DNA from: Symsagittifera roscoffensis
Taxonomy: Eukaryota > Xenacoelomorpha > Acoela > Convolutidae
NCBI RefSeq assembly: GCF_963678635.1
Contig: NC_087070.1
Span: 16,621,840-16,685,839 of the forward strand
Direction: 5' to 3'
DNA: 64,000 nt
Positions within the stretch are counted from its first letter, which is position 1. Each line of letters begins with the position of its first letter. Made by a program: the position numbers and the translations under genes. Below the pieces are notes generated by a model. The model had not been told where the DNA came from and searched no databases. It saw only the letters and a list, made by a program, of their open reading frames with translations. Shown piece by piece: positions 28,842 to 38,830 of this stretch.

Positions 28842-29201
28842 TTACCGGACATCCACTTCCCACATTTGTCCACTGGTGGAGCCCCTCTTCGCATTCGCCT
28901 TCTGAGGTTTGAAGTCTGCTTCTTTCCTTGGAGTCGTTGAGGCCTCTACTTCGACCAACACCTCAGTCAATTTCCTGGCTGCCGAGCCACCCTTGTAGGC
29001 CGCCATCTTCGATCGCGCTAGAATCATGAGAACTATCTCCTTCAAGTTCTTTTCAGAAACCGCATCCGCCGAAGGACTTGCCTCTTCTGCTTCCCGTGTT
29101 CTCTTCCTTGACCTTACTCCTCTACTCGGGGGTGTCGTCATCACCATCACTGATTCGACTTCTTTGTCCAGGTCCCTTTTTCTCCGACTCTTGCCTCCCA
29201 T
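28842..29201 (-). CDS. Unidentified basic ORF, 119 codons
   Basis: Starts MGGKSRRKRDLDKE, continues with a Pro/Arg/Lys-rich stretch (SRGVRSRKRTREAEEA) and then a helical part (LKEIVLMILARSKMAAYKGG). The basic N-terminus followed by a helix resembles nucleic-acid-binding proteins such as viral phospho/matrix proteins or retroelement Gag, but no match can be claimed. Its ATG is about 55 nt after the stop of the 208-codon ORF, separated by AT-rich sequence with AATAAA-like strings. Confidence 0.5.
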   Translation of the reverse strand: MGGKSRRKRDLDKEVESVMVMTTPPSRGVRSRKRTREAEEASPSADAVSEKNLKEIVLMILARSKMAAYKGGSAARKLTEVLVEVEASTTPRKEADFKPQKANAKRGSTSGQMWEVDVR

Positions 29202-29255
29202 TTCTCTAGCCTTAAGAATATAGTATCTTTATTTTTATTACTAGTTTTATTTTTA

Positions 29256-29882
29256 TCATCCGCTTCGACACTTTTTTTTATCATCAGTTTTTTTGTTTAG
29301 AGGAGAGCTAGCTTTACATGGGTTGGCCCCGGTATCCTGCTTCTGCTTTCTTAGGCCAATTATGTTCTCGAGCAGCTCTTTCCTCACTTTCTCGTCCAAT
29401 CCAGTGCCTATTAGGACTGGCTCTCCAAACTTCACCACCGTGTCCCACAGTTCTTCCTTGAAGTCGTCTACTTTAGCTTTGTTCTCCGCCCTCTGGTTGA
29501 ACTCACTCAAGAAACTTTGCCACGCCTCCTCGTCCAACGTGCTCAGGAACATTCCTTTGTTGGCCTCAAAGGTATTCTTCTCCCTTACTTTGTTGGTCAG
29601 GAGCACGATTCCCATTTTGGATGGTTCACTCGTTAGCTGCAGCTCAAGATTCTTTAGGGGAGACCCCAAAGGTGTGGTGGCCGTGTTTGCCCAGTCATCC
29701 CCACTCAAATCTTGCAGTAGCTCAAGTGTAGTGCCGGGACTGAAATACCTGTTCGTTGCTCCTTCGTCGGGCGTATTCCCCACTTCCATTTCTTCTCCAG
29801 CCTCGCTGAGGGTTTCGCTTATGCTCTCCTGACTCGGCTTGATCTCTCTGTAGCGCGTCAGTGAATCTGTTCTCCACTGCAA
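29256..29882 (-). CDS. Unidentified ORF, 208 codons
   Basis: An acidic N-terminal half (SEAGEEMEVGNTPDEG; LLQDLSGDDW) is followed by a helix-rich part (FLSTLDEEAWQSFLSEFNQR; KVRKELLENIIGLRKQ) and a Lys-rich tail (NKKTDDKKK). This acidic-then-helical-then-basic layout is common in viral P-like and Gag-like proteins. It overlaps the end of the upstream ORF in another frame. No family recognised. Confidence 0.5.
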   Translation of the reverse strand: MQWRTDSLTRYREIKPSQESISETLSEAGEEMEVGNTPDEGATNRYFSPGTTLELLQDLSGDDWANTATTPLGSPLKNLELQLTSEPSKMGIVLLTNKVREKNTFEANKGMFLSTLDEEAWQSFLSEFNQRAENKAKVDDFKEELWDTVVKFGEPVLIGTGLDEKVRKELLENIIGLRKQKQDTGANPCKASSPLNKKTDDKKKCRSG

Positions 29883-30648
29883 GGCTTCTCTTGTCTCTTG
29901 GAGTTCCCACTGACAGGGGTGAAGGTGTGGTCGGATCTGCTACCTTATATTCAGTGAGGTGCACATACAGAACTCCTGCCGCATCCAACTTTCGTCCCTC
30001 TTTTTGCAACTCTACTTCTTGCAATGCATAAGGTGCCAGATATTTTCTCGTGCTGAACTTCATTTCATCCTTCAGGGCTAGCTGACCTTCCTCCATGATC
30101 ACCCTTCCGTCGTCATAGATGGGCAGCTTGCTCTCGAGTCCAACCTTTTCAAGAGTCTTCAGCACTTCCCGAACCTCATACTTTGGAGGCATCGAACTCC
30201 GCATCTTCTTCGCTTGCTTGGACCACGATTTTATTTTGGTTTCACAGGTATGGAAATATACAGCTGCCGAATATCCGATGAACAAGGGGTCCCAGCTGTT
30301 TTCTGCTGCTGCTCCACCGTTGCTCTAGCGTGTAGGGAAGGGACTACCATGGGGCTATTCATTCCCAGCGTCATCCGCCTTACCGTCGGGAACTCGGGAA
30401 TTGCGGCGGGTAACACATCCGGCTCGAGTATTGATTCCAGCTCCCTCTTTGTAAACTCGAAGCTCTTCGTCGAAGCCGGGATCCTCAAGACTTCCCTCGT
30501 GTCTCTTGCTACTGGGTTTAAGTTCCAGAATTTCGGGTAGACTTTGATGGGACCTTCTCGCTTTCCCCCCATCCTGCATTGCAGTTGACCCCTGAAGTTG
30601 AGCACTTTTTACTTTGGGTGCTTTATCTTCTCGAAGAGTACGTTTCAC
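29722..30648 (-). pseudogene. Unidentified first gene of the block, two overlapping frames
   Basis: Two minus-strand frames, 30231-30605 (124 codons) and 29722-30285 (187 codons), overlap by about 55 nt and both look like genuine protein. The first has GPIKVYPKFWNLNPVARDTR and KSFEFTKRELESILEPDVLP; the second has FIGYSAAVYFHTCETKIKSW and DAAGVLYVHLTEYKVADPTT. One gene with a frameshift near 30240-30280 is the simplest reading. The palindrome begins only about 80 nt upstream, so the start of the block may be cut off by it. Confidence 0.5.
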
Positions 30649-31269
30649 TCATTCGCGCTCTCAAGTCTTCTTGTCTGCACTAATTCAGTGCTGTCCCATC
30701 CAGAACGCTGATCAGGCTCAAGTGCACTGTTACATTTCGGAATGTTCTTCAAACAATAATTTTGATCGTGATTTCAATTTGTGTCGTAGTTCTGTTTTCT
30801 ACTAGTAAAAATCGTTCTTACGATGATTTTCGCACTTTTTCTGTTTTCGCAAAAATAAAAATGGCCACGTGTCTTTACAATCGCATATTTTTTAAAATTT
30901 CACCTGTCAGTTAAAACCGACCTCTCCCAGTTCGATCAGTTTATCAAATAAGACCGTTAATCTTCTGAAACAGCCAATCCTCCCATTAAACTGTTCCAAT
31001 AAAATTTCAATTTCGTCGTGCATTTTGACTGCCATTCTGGTCGAAGGTCATAATCATCCATCACTTTATTACGTTGGACTGCTAAAAGACTCATTTTTCA
31101 GTTTTAATGCTAAAAGATTGGTCTGCTAAACGATCGGTCCACCATCAGTATACACAGCATAAGCACTTTAAGGGCTACCAATAAAAAAAGTCAGTTAAAA
31201 TGGGCCCTTCCGTCATGCGACGGTACGTGCACAGGTTGGATAGGGCCGTACCAACGCTATAAAGATACA

Positions 31270-31653
31270 TCAAAATTTGCAGATCCCAACCCGAAATTTA
31301 CCCGAGACATAAGTCTCGACAAAACTCCGGTTACCAATTGCACCCAAGTGCTTTGCCCCACACACAAAGATTTTTAAGTCAGTGTCTGCAAAAAGTTCTA
31401 CTACTTTATCGTAGTGTTCTGCTTTCACAAGCCACATTTTACCAATGTTGCAACGGTAACCAATGTGTGGACCAGTACACAAAATCTGACTCCAGAACTT
31501 CCTTATTTCTTTTAGAACACCACCTGAAAATTCATCATATCCATTTTCAATACCTGGTTGTCTCGGGAACCGAGACACATATATGTAGTTTTTTTGCTTG
31601 TAGTCAAAGTCTAAGTAAGATTCTTTTGGCCCATAGTCAAAAAGCCGTAACAC
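31270..31653 (-). CDS. 127-codon ORF in left palindrome arm, unidentified
   Basis: Protein-like sequence with YLDFDYKQKNYIYVSRFP, ENGYDEFSGGVLKEIRKFW and MWLVKAEHYDKVVELFADTD. The same protein is encoded in the right arm, where a 1-nt loss in an A-run breaks it. Retention of the frame in one arm suggests it was functional when the palindrome formed. No family recognised; it may be a captured host exon or an element gene. Confidence 0.5.
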   Translation of the reverse strand: MLRLFDYGPKESYLDFDYKQKNYIYVSRFPRQPGIENGYDEFSGGVLKEIRKFWSQILCTGPHIGYRCNIGKMWLVKAEHYDKVVELFADTDLKIFVCGAKHLGAIGNRSFVETYVSGKFRVGICKF

Positions 31654-32859
31654 GTTCGTTGACCCTTAAAAAAAATCAACTGGCTAGTTCGAGACTCTGA
31701 AAAAAAAACATTGATCTAAGGTAACTGACGCGAGCCAGTTGTCATCAGGGCCTTTTTTCCGTTACTGCCTAATTTTTGTCCGAACGTTACAGGTGTTTCT
31801 ATGAAACTCATCCTTGAGCCTACTTAATGCCATTGAACATCAGCATGAGTGAACGCTTTAGTGAGAAGTCATGAACCCGCTTTTTCCACTGCTCTAGAAG
31901 TTGAAAAAGAAAAAAAGATGTACAACTGAACCAGATTAGCTTGTGATTAAGTGTGCCAGTCGGTCATATTTGGAAGTTTGACCGTGAGCAACGTTTAGTC
32001 TTGATTTTTGGGGTCAAACGCGATTTTTCAAAAAATCGAATTGAGCATGTCATGCTTAAGTTTCTCGCGACAACTGAGAAAACCAACAAAAGATCAGAAG
32101 AATTGAACTACAATCGCGGGAAAGTAGTACAAAAAATAGGAGCATGAAATTGCTATTCGCAGTTTCGCCGTATAAATCAAACGAGAGTAGAGCTGTCTCA
32201 TTCCTAGAGAAAGAACAAGTCGTGACGAGAAGAGAGAAAGAAGATTGAGTGGACCAGAGTGAACCTTCGGTGGAAAGGTGGACAGCTGAAGCTGCCTATT
32301 GATCAAAACAGAAAACTTGTGTCTTGAGTTGAAACTTATTCACTTCAAACTTCTTGAGTTAAACTTGATTACTGGATTAATTCTAGAGTTGCTTATTAAC
32401 CTAGCTTCTCGATTATAGGGTATGTCAGTACCCAATTTAAACTTCTTGCGTGCGTTTTGCATTATTATGTTGAATTAGGGAGAGTTTTAGTTTGATCCAT
32501 CTGAAATGGATCAAAGGTCCACTGTCTAATAAAAAGTAAATGTATACGTAAGGTTCCGACCCTGTTTTTAACGGCGTTCGTGTGTTTTGGGTATTTTGAG
32601 ACCTAAGCATGGGGGCGTTCGTATTTCTAGAGAGTGGGGGGATTTTGGTAGTAACCTTTAAGCTGGAACGCGGTTTGTAGTCTCATGTCGCAAGTGAACC
32701 GAATTAACTCCGATGTTTGAGGTGGAAAAACCGGAGAGATAGTGTCCCTGACTCTTGAGCCAACGGTTATAGGGCTTATTTTTCTTTGATCTCATATTTG
32801 ACTTGAGCAGGGGACTCTTACATAGTGTTTTTATGGCGCTCCTGGGTGTTTTCACGACA

Positions 32860-32950
32860 TCATGACTACGGGATTGAACCCACTTGTCGCTGCTCCGGGC
32901 TACATGCCCGTTCTAGAGTACCATTGGTACGGTTCAACGGGAATGTGACC
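32860..32950 (-). other. tRNA-like sequence in left palindrome arm
   Basis: On the minus strand it shows a CGGGC-ATGTA-GCCCG stem-loop followed by a box-B-like GGGTTCAATCCC, and GTACCAATGGTAC ahead of them. It resembles a tRNA-derived SINE head. The mirror copy is at about 34560-34645 (+). Confidence 0.4.
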
Positions 32951-33299
32951 ACCTTCTGGTTGTACTGTGATAGCTTTTTAAGAAAACCCGACAAAATTCC
33001 CGATGCATTTTCCGAAACGAGGCCTAGCTAACCGAATAATGGGTACCACTAGGGGGACAAAAAACGGGTAAAGGACAAAAAGCGTAACAAAAAACCGAAA
33101 AAGATTAAAAATAGGAACAAAAAAAGACGTAAAATACAAAAAGAACAGTGGCTTTGACTTTCAGATTAGATGGATCAAACCTTAATTTTAATTAAAATAG
33201 TATACGTATACTGTTCTCAATAAGATCGATTGTCTCGATCAGACCAGCAACATTGAACAGGTGCCCGAGCTAGGGGCCATGAAAGGGTTTTCAGATAGC

Positions 33300-33490
33300 T
33301 TGTGACATCAGCGGACCACTGTGAGACTTGACTGGAACAGGTGACAAGCCAAGTGGGAAAAGGACCTCTGAGTGACTTGACCACTGGGAGACTTGACTGG
33401 AACAGGTGACAAGCCAAGTGGGAAAGTGGACCAATGAGAGACTTGACCACTGGCAGACTTGACTGGAATTGGTGACCAGCCAAGTGGGAA
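33300..33490. repeat. Short tandem array (three units of about 60 bp) in left arm
   Basis: Units contain GAGACTTGACTGGAACAGGT and GACAAGCCAAGTGGGAAA. Read on the minus strand they translate to a repeated peptide of the form HLACHLFQSSLPVVKSL. The mirror array in the right arm at 34040-34205 has one spacer shorter. Confidence 0.8.
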
Positions 33491-34039
33491 AATGGTACTC
33501 GGGATACAGATCTCAGAGACAGAGGACACCCGACCGGGAAAGAGACATCCAGCAGTGTGATCAACAGAGCAGAGCAAACGAAGGAAGGTTCTGTTTGGTC
33601 AAACGGGTATCGTTAAAATCCATTTTACACTACAGGAAATGAGTGTGAAATTGAATAAGCGAATACCCACTGTTTTGAGGAAACGTTTTTTGCTTGAGCT
33701 TGGAAACATGTCCTTGTTGTCTTTTATCGTTCCGGTGTGTTCTTTCTCATTACTCTCGGATTTGTTGTTGTTAGTTTCCGATGCGACGAGGTGTGATGTT
33801 GCTTAAGTCCTATCCTTTTCCTTTCTGTTCGAGATGTCTAAAAACGTTTCCTCAGAACAGTGGGTATTCGCGTATTCAATTTTAAACTTATTACCTATAA
33901 TGTAAAATGGATTTTAACGATACCAGTTTGACCAAACAGAACCTTCCCCCGCTTGCTCTGCTCTGTTGATCACACTGCTGGATGTCTCTTTCCCGGTCGG
34001 GTGTCCTCTGTCTCTGAGATCTCTATCCCGAGTACCACT

Positions 34040-34205
34040 TTCCCACTTGGCTGGTCACCTGTTCCAGTCAAGTCTGCCAGTGGTCCAATTTCCCACGTGG
34101 CTTGTCACCTGTTGCAGTCAAGTCTCCCAGTGGTCAAGTCACTCAGAGGTCCATTTTCCCACTTGGCTTGTCACCTGTTCCAGTCAAGTCTCAAAGTGGT
34201 CCGCT
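34040..34205. repeat. Short tandem array in right arm (mirror of left array)
   Basis: Three units with CCCACTTGGCTTGTCACCTG and CAGTCAAGTCT. It differs from the left array by the loss of a spacer of about 16 bp between two units, so the arms have evolved separately. Confidence 0.8.
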
Positions 34206-34559
34206 GATGTCACCAGCTTTCTGAAAACACTTTCAACGCTCGGGCGCCTGTTCAATGTTGCTGGTTTGATCGAGACGATCGGTATTATTGAAAACAGTAT
34301 ACGTATACTATTTTAATTAAAATTAAGGATTGATCCACCTAATCTGAAAGTCAAAGCCACTGTTCTTTTTGTTTTTTACGTCGTTTTTTGTTCCTACTTT
34401 TTAATCTTTTTCGGTTTTTTTGCTTTTTGTCCTTTACCCGTTTTTGTCCCCCTAGTGGCCCCCATTATTCGGTTAGCTAGGCCTCGTTTCGGAAAGCGCA
34501 CCGGGAATTTCCTCGAGTTTTCTTAAAAAGCTATCACGGTACAACCAGAAGGTGGTCAC

Positions 34560-34645
34560 ATTCCCGTTGAACCGTACCAACGGTACTCTAGAACGGGCAT
34601 GTAGCCCGGAGCAGCGACAAGTGGGTTCAATCTCGTGGTCATGAT
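34560..34645 (+). other. tRNA-like sequence in right palindrome arm
   Basis: Inverted copy of the left-arm sequence with the same CGGGC...GCCCG stem and GGGTTCAATC box. A few substitutions. Confidence 0.4.
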
Positions 34646-35849
34646 GTCGTGAAAACACCCAGGAGCGCCATAAAAACACTATGTAAGAGTCCCCTGCTTA
34701 AGTCACATATGAGATCAAAGAAAAATAAGCCCTATAACCTTTGGCTCAAGAGTCAGGGACACTATCTTTTGTGTTTTTCCACCTCAAATGGTCGGAGTCA
34801 ATTCGGTTCATTTGCGACATGCGACTACAAACCGCTTTACAGCTTAAAGGCTACTACCAAAACACCCCCCCTCCCCAATCTAGAAATAAGAACGCCCCCA
34901 TGCTTAGTTCTCAAAATACCCAAAACACCCGAACGCCGTTAAAAAGAGGGTCGGAACCTTATGTATACAGTTAATTTTTATTAGAATGTGGACCTGTGAT
35001 CCATTTCAGATGAATCAACCTAAAACTCTCACTAATTCAGCACAATAAAGCAAAACACACTCAAGAAACCTAAATTGGGTACTTACATACCGACACGACT
35101 TCTATAATCGAGGAACTAAATTAATAAGCAACTCTAGAATTAATCCAGTAATCAATTTTAACTCAAGAATTTTGAAGTGAATAAGTTTTAACTCAAGACA
35201 CAAGTTTACTGTTTTGACCATTGCGCAGCTTCAGCTGTCCACCTTTCTACCGAAGGTTCACTCTGGTCCACTCAATCTTCTTTCTCTCTTCTCGTCATGA
35301 CTTGTTCTTTCTCTAGGAATGAGACAGCTCTACTCTCGTTTGATTTATACGGCGAAACTGCGAATAGCAATTTCATGCTCCTATTTTTTGTACTACTTTC
35401 CCGCGATTGTAGTTCAATTCTTCTGATTTTTTTTCTTGTATTTTCAGTTGTCGGCAGAAACTTGAGGATGACAAGCTCAATTAAAATTTTTAAAGAATCG
35501 CATTTCACCCCAAAATTAAGTTTAAACGTTCCTCAAGGTCAAACTTCCAAATATGACCGACTGGCACACATAATCACAAGCTACTTTGGTTCAATTGTAG
35601 ATCTTTTTTTTCTCTTTCAACTTCTAGAGCAGTGGAAAAAACGGGCTCATGACTTCTCACTAAAGCGTTTACTCATGCTGATGTTCAATTGCATTAAGCA
35701 GGCTCAACCATGAGCTTCATAAAAACACCTGTAACGTTCGGACAAAAATTACACAGTAACGGAAAAAAGACCCTGATGACAACTGGCTGGCGTCAGTTAC
35801 CCTAAATCAGTTTTTTAATAAAGAGTCTCTAACTAGATGTTTAAGGGTC

Positions 35850-36242
35850 AACGAACGTATTACGGCTTTTTGACTATCGACCAAAAGAATCTTATTTAGA
35901 TTTTGACTACATGCAAAAAATTACATATATGAGTCTCGCTTCCCGAGACAACCAGGTTTTGAAAATGGATATGATGAAGTTTCAGGTGGTATTCTAAAAG
36001 AAATAGGGAAGTTCTGGAGTCAGACTTTGTGTACTGGTCCACGCATTAGTTACCGTTGCAACATAGGTAAAATGTGGCTTGTGAAAGCAGAACACTACGA
36101 TAAAGTAGTAGAACTTTTTGCAGACACTGACTTAAAAATCTTTGTGTGTGGGGCAAAGCACTTGGGAGCTGCAATTGGTAACCGGATTTTTGTCGAGACT
36201 TATGTCTCGGGTAAATTTCGGGTTGGGATCTGCAAATTTTGA
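35850..36242 (+). pseudogene. Right-arm copy of the 127-codon ORF, frameshifted
   Basis: Mirror copy of 31270-31653. An A-run near 35910 is one base shorter than in the left arm, so the N-terminal third is out of frame. The remainder reads from 36027 (IGKMWLVKAEHYDKVVELF and on to SGKFRVGICKF). Confidence 0.7.
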
Positions 36243-36777
36243 TGTATCTATATAGCGTTGGTACGGCCCATCCAACCTGTGCACGTACCGTCGCATGACG
36301 GAAGGGCCCATTTTAACTGATTTTTTTATTGGTAGCCCTTAAAGTGCTTATGCTGTGTATACTGATGGTGGACCGATCGTTTAGCAGACCAATCTTTTAG
36401 CATTAAAACTGAAAAATGAGTCTTTTAGCAGTCCAACGTAATAAAGTGATGGATGATTGTGACCTTCGACCAGAATGGCAGTCAAAATGCACGACGAAAT
36501 TGAAATCTTATTGGAACAGTTTAATGGGAGGATTGGCTGTTTCAGAAGATTAACGGTCTTATTTGATAAACTGATCGAACTGGGAGAGGTCGGTTTTAAC
36601 TGACAGGTGAAATTTTAAAAAATATGCGATTGTAAAGACACGTGGCCATTTTTATTTTTGCGAAAACAGAAAAAGCGCAAAAATCATCAGAACAACGATT
36701 TTCGCTAGTGGAGACCTACGACACGAATTGAAATCACGATCAATACTATTGTTGGAAGAACATTCCAAAATGTAACA

Positions 36778-37985
36778 ATTTTGCCGCTACAATCGTTACG
36801 TCGCCATTCCCAAGAATTCGAAGGGGTATCGGGAGTGACGTTAAGACTGCTCTTTGTCTGGATTCAAGAAAATAAACAGGGTTCAAAAAATTAAAACAGA
36901 AATCAAGTAAATTAAAGAAAACAGTAAACAGGAACGTCGGATCGTATGTAATCCCAAAAGAAAATTTTAACTGTCATTTTTATGTTTTTTTTTTCGTTTA
37001 GGTCTTTCTTGTTTTTTTTTCGCTTGAAGCCAATTTTGAGTTTGATTTTTTCTTAATCACAAGCTAATCTGGTTCAGTTGTATATTTTTTTCTTTTTAAA
37101 CTTCTAGAGCAGTGGAAAAAGCGGGGAAGAAACTGAAACTGTATTTTAACAACTTTTAACTTCCTGGCAGTTGCTGAGTTGAATTTAATTAACATCTAGT
37201 TCATTTTGCATAGTATGAGAAGCTAGGAGTTGAGGGAAATGGTTGATCCATCTCAGATGGATGTGATGATTTTTATCTACTGAATAAAAACAAAAATAAT
37301 ATGATAATTAGGTAGTAGCCCTGTTTTTAGGAGTGACCTCGTGGTCTGGGGATACTGAGACCCAGCCATGAGCTCACTGTTTTTGCAATTAACTAAGTTA
37401 ATTTGCGTGATCTGGCTGAGGCCTTAAATAGTAATTGTCTTTGTCGACCCGACGTTAATAGACCACACATAGAACTGGCTTTAGTAGAGACGGTTAAAAG
37501 CATGTGAAGCTGTGTTTAGACGCTAGCCAGTCGTTTTATAACCAAGCTTTATTTTCCTTCGGTATGTACTTCCGGGCGAATGTTACAGATTGATTGAGAG
37601 ACTCAAAGAGACGCTCAGTCTGGGGCCAAACTTGTCCAATTGAGTCAATTACCTCAGGACTTTTCAACAAAACTATCAACTTCAAAAACAGAACAGTCTA
37701 AATTAGCGCAAAACAAATATTTACGCGCACAATAACACTCGTCAATGCCACCAATGCCGCGTTTGAAGTTAGCTATCACAATTTATAATTGTTCTGAGTC
37801 TGCTAAAAAAACCGATTTGCTAAAAAAAACCGGCCTGCTAAAATCCCTAGACCCATACTAATGGGTTTGCTCGGCTGTTTATTTCAAACCTGTTTAAAAT
37901 CTTTTGTATGCAGAACTGGTTCCTTCTTTGTAAGCAAACAGTTTTGATCAAAAATAAAAACATCAAAAAACGAAAAACCTTTGCG
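36778..37985. other. Flank right of the palindrome, mosaic of repeat fragments
   Basis: Contains a fragment of the dispersed module (about 37050-37130) and, at about 37240-37390, a diverged relative of arm sequence near 32490-32620 (TTGATCCATCT...GGAT; CCCTGTTTTTA; GAGACC). These occur in an order unlike either arm. No gene recognised. Confidence 0.5.
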
Positions 37986-37989
37986 ACAA

Positions 37990-38345
37990 AAAGAAGAATC
38001 ATAAATTATAATAGAAGTGTCGAAACTGAAGTTGAGAATATGCCTCAATTTTCTCAAAAAAGAAACATCTTTGTTATGGTTAACCGTTTTACCCATAGCC
38101 GAGGAAAGCTTCAGCTTGTTGGACAAACAAATTTTCAGAGATGCTCTTTGTTTGCGTTACCACTTCAATCTAGGTGATATCCCTTTAAAGGGTCCGTGTG
38201 GTAAAACATTTGATGATCACCATGGTATGATTTTAAAAAAGTGGTTTTGTTCAAATGAGACGCGATGAAAATCATTCTATGCTGGCCAAAGTGTGTCAGG
38301 ATGTAAGACAAGAGCCTGCGTTGCTTCATGTCGACGTTCTTGCTT
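37990..38345 (+). pseudogene. Fragment of the second RT-retroelement C-terminus
   Basis: Plus-strand LWLTVLPIAEESFSLLDKQ, then IFRDALCLRYHFN and a CGKTFDDHH finger remnant match, in order, the minus-strand element at 24190-24906 (NWLSLLHLKRKKFSLNKSEF; FKDGLYLRYGW; CPCGQPF). A stop/frameshift follows, then an out-of-frame continuation with VCQDVRQEP. Only the C-terminal region remains. Confidence 0.65.
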
Positions 38346-38830
38346 TGAGCAGAAAAGTCAAGTGAATTGGAATTGAAGTCACTACGAGTGGTACTGTCCC
38401 ATCGTGACCACCTGCCAGGCCGTATCTCATAGATACTGGGTCAGACCAAGAATCCATCGCAGTGACGCCGCCGGGCAAAAGAGCGGAGGGCAGAATTGGT
38501 GGCTGGGGAGCTTCATCTGGAACCGAACGACCAATAAGTAGTATTATATTGTTGGAGCTGTTTTTTTTTCTTTGCTGAGTGCCCCATCATTTTAAGTGCT
38601 CTTGGCCTGCGAAGAAAAGATGACCGCAATTTTGCTGCCACCGCCATTCCTTAGATTGGTCCTGAAAAAAAAACTCACCTGAAAACTTGTGTTATTTTAT
38701 TTGAAACAATTTACTAAACTTATCAGCAGTTTCCTGAGAATTAAATTTCTGAGAAAATGTCTCCATAACGACTTTTTACCAGGTTTTCTACAATTTCGCT
38801 TGCCTGATAACAGAGTTTTTTTCGGATCAA
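38346..38830. other. Linker between RT fragment and Penelope-like element
   Basis: No ORF. A GC-richer stretch at 38395-38525 followed by a T-run at about 38560-38575 may be the end of another retroposon. Nothing further recognised. Confidence 0.3.

Larger units (their letters stand above)
25740..30650 (-). mobile_element. GC-richer block of consecutive minus-strand ORFs, unidentified (candidate endogenous viral or mobile element)
   Basis: Base composition is clearly richer in G and C than either flank. Long frames exist on both strands. The minus-strand products are charged and protein-like, while the plus-strand ones are Ser/Leu/Pro/Cys-rich as expected of antisense shadows, so the minus strand is the coding one. 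At least seven frame segments follow one another with short gaps or small overlaps; several overlap by tens of bases in different frames, as decayed genes do. I recognise no RT, integrase, transposase or capsid motif. Multi-gene order with a short AT-rich gap between the segments at 29256-29882 and 28842-29201 would fit an integrated RNA-virus-like genome or the gag-side of a retroelement; neither is shown. Confidence 0.5.
30728..36777. repeat. Giant imperfect palindrome, arms about 2.95 kb, loop about 150 bp
   Basis: Left arm 30728-33690, right arm 33839-36777, loop 33691-33838. The outer ends match as TGTTACATTTCGGAATG / CATTCCAAAATGTAACA. The inner ends match as GAGGAAACGTTTTT / AAAAACGTTTCCTC. 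Markers along the arms agree in inverted order, for example 31200 GGGCCCTTCCGTCATGCGAC with 36290. Substitutions and small indels show that the arms have diverged. No clear target-site duplication at the outer ends. Each arm holds a 127-codon ORF (broken on the right), a dispersed repeat, a tRNA-like sequence and a short tandem array. Confidence 0.9.

Noticed and set aside
28113-28940. 275-codon plus-strand frame in the GC-richer block
   Set aside because: Ser/Leu/Pro/Cys-rich composition and position opposite protein-like minus-strand frames mark it as an antisense shadow.
29293-29832. 179-codon plus-strand frame
   Set aside because: Exact antisense of the 208-codon minus-strand ORF, low charge, shadow-like composition.
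26100-30650. Naming the block as a particular virus family
   Set aside because: No recognised polymerase, nucleocapsid or capsid motif; assignment would be a guess.
33953-34316. Plus-strand frames of 84 and 116 codons in the palindrome centre
   Set aside because: They are translations of the 60-bp tandem array and its mirror, without protein-like flanks.
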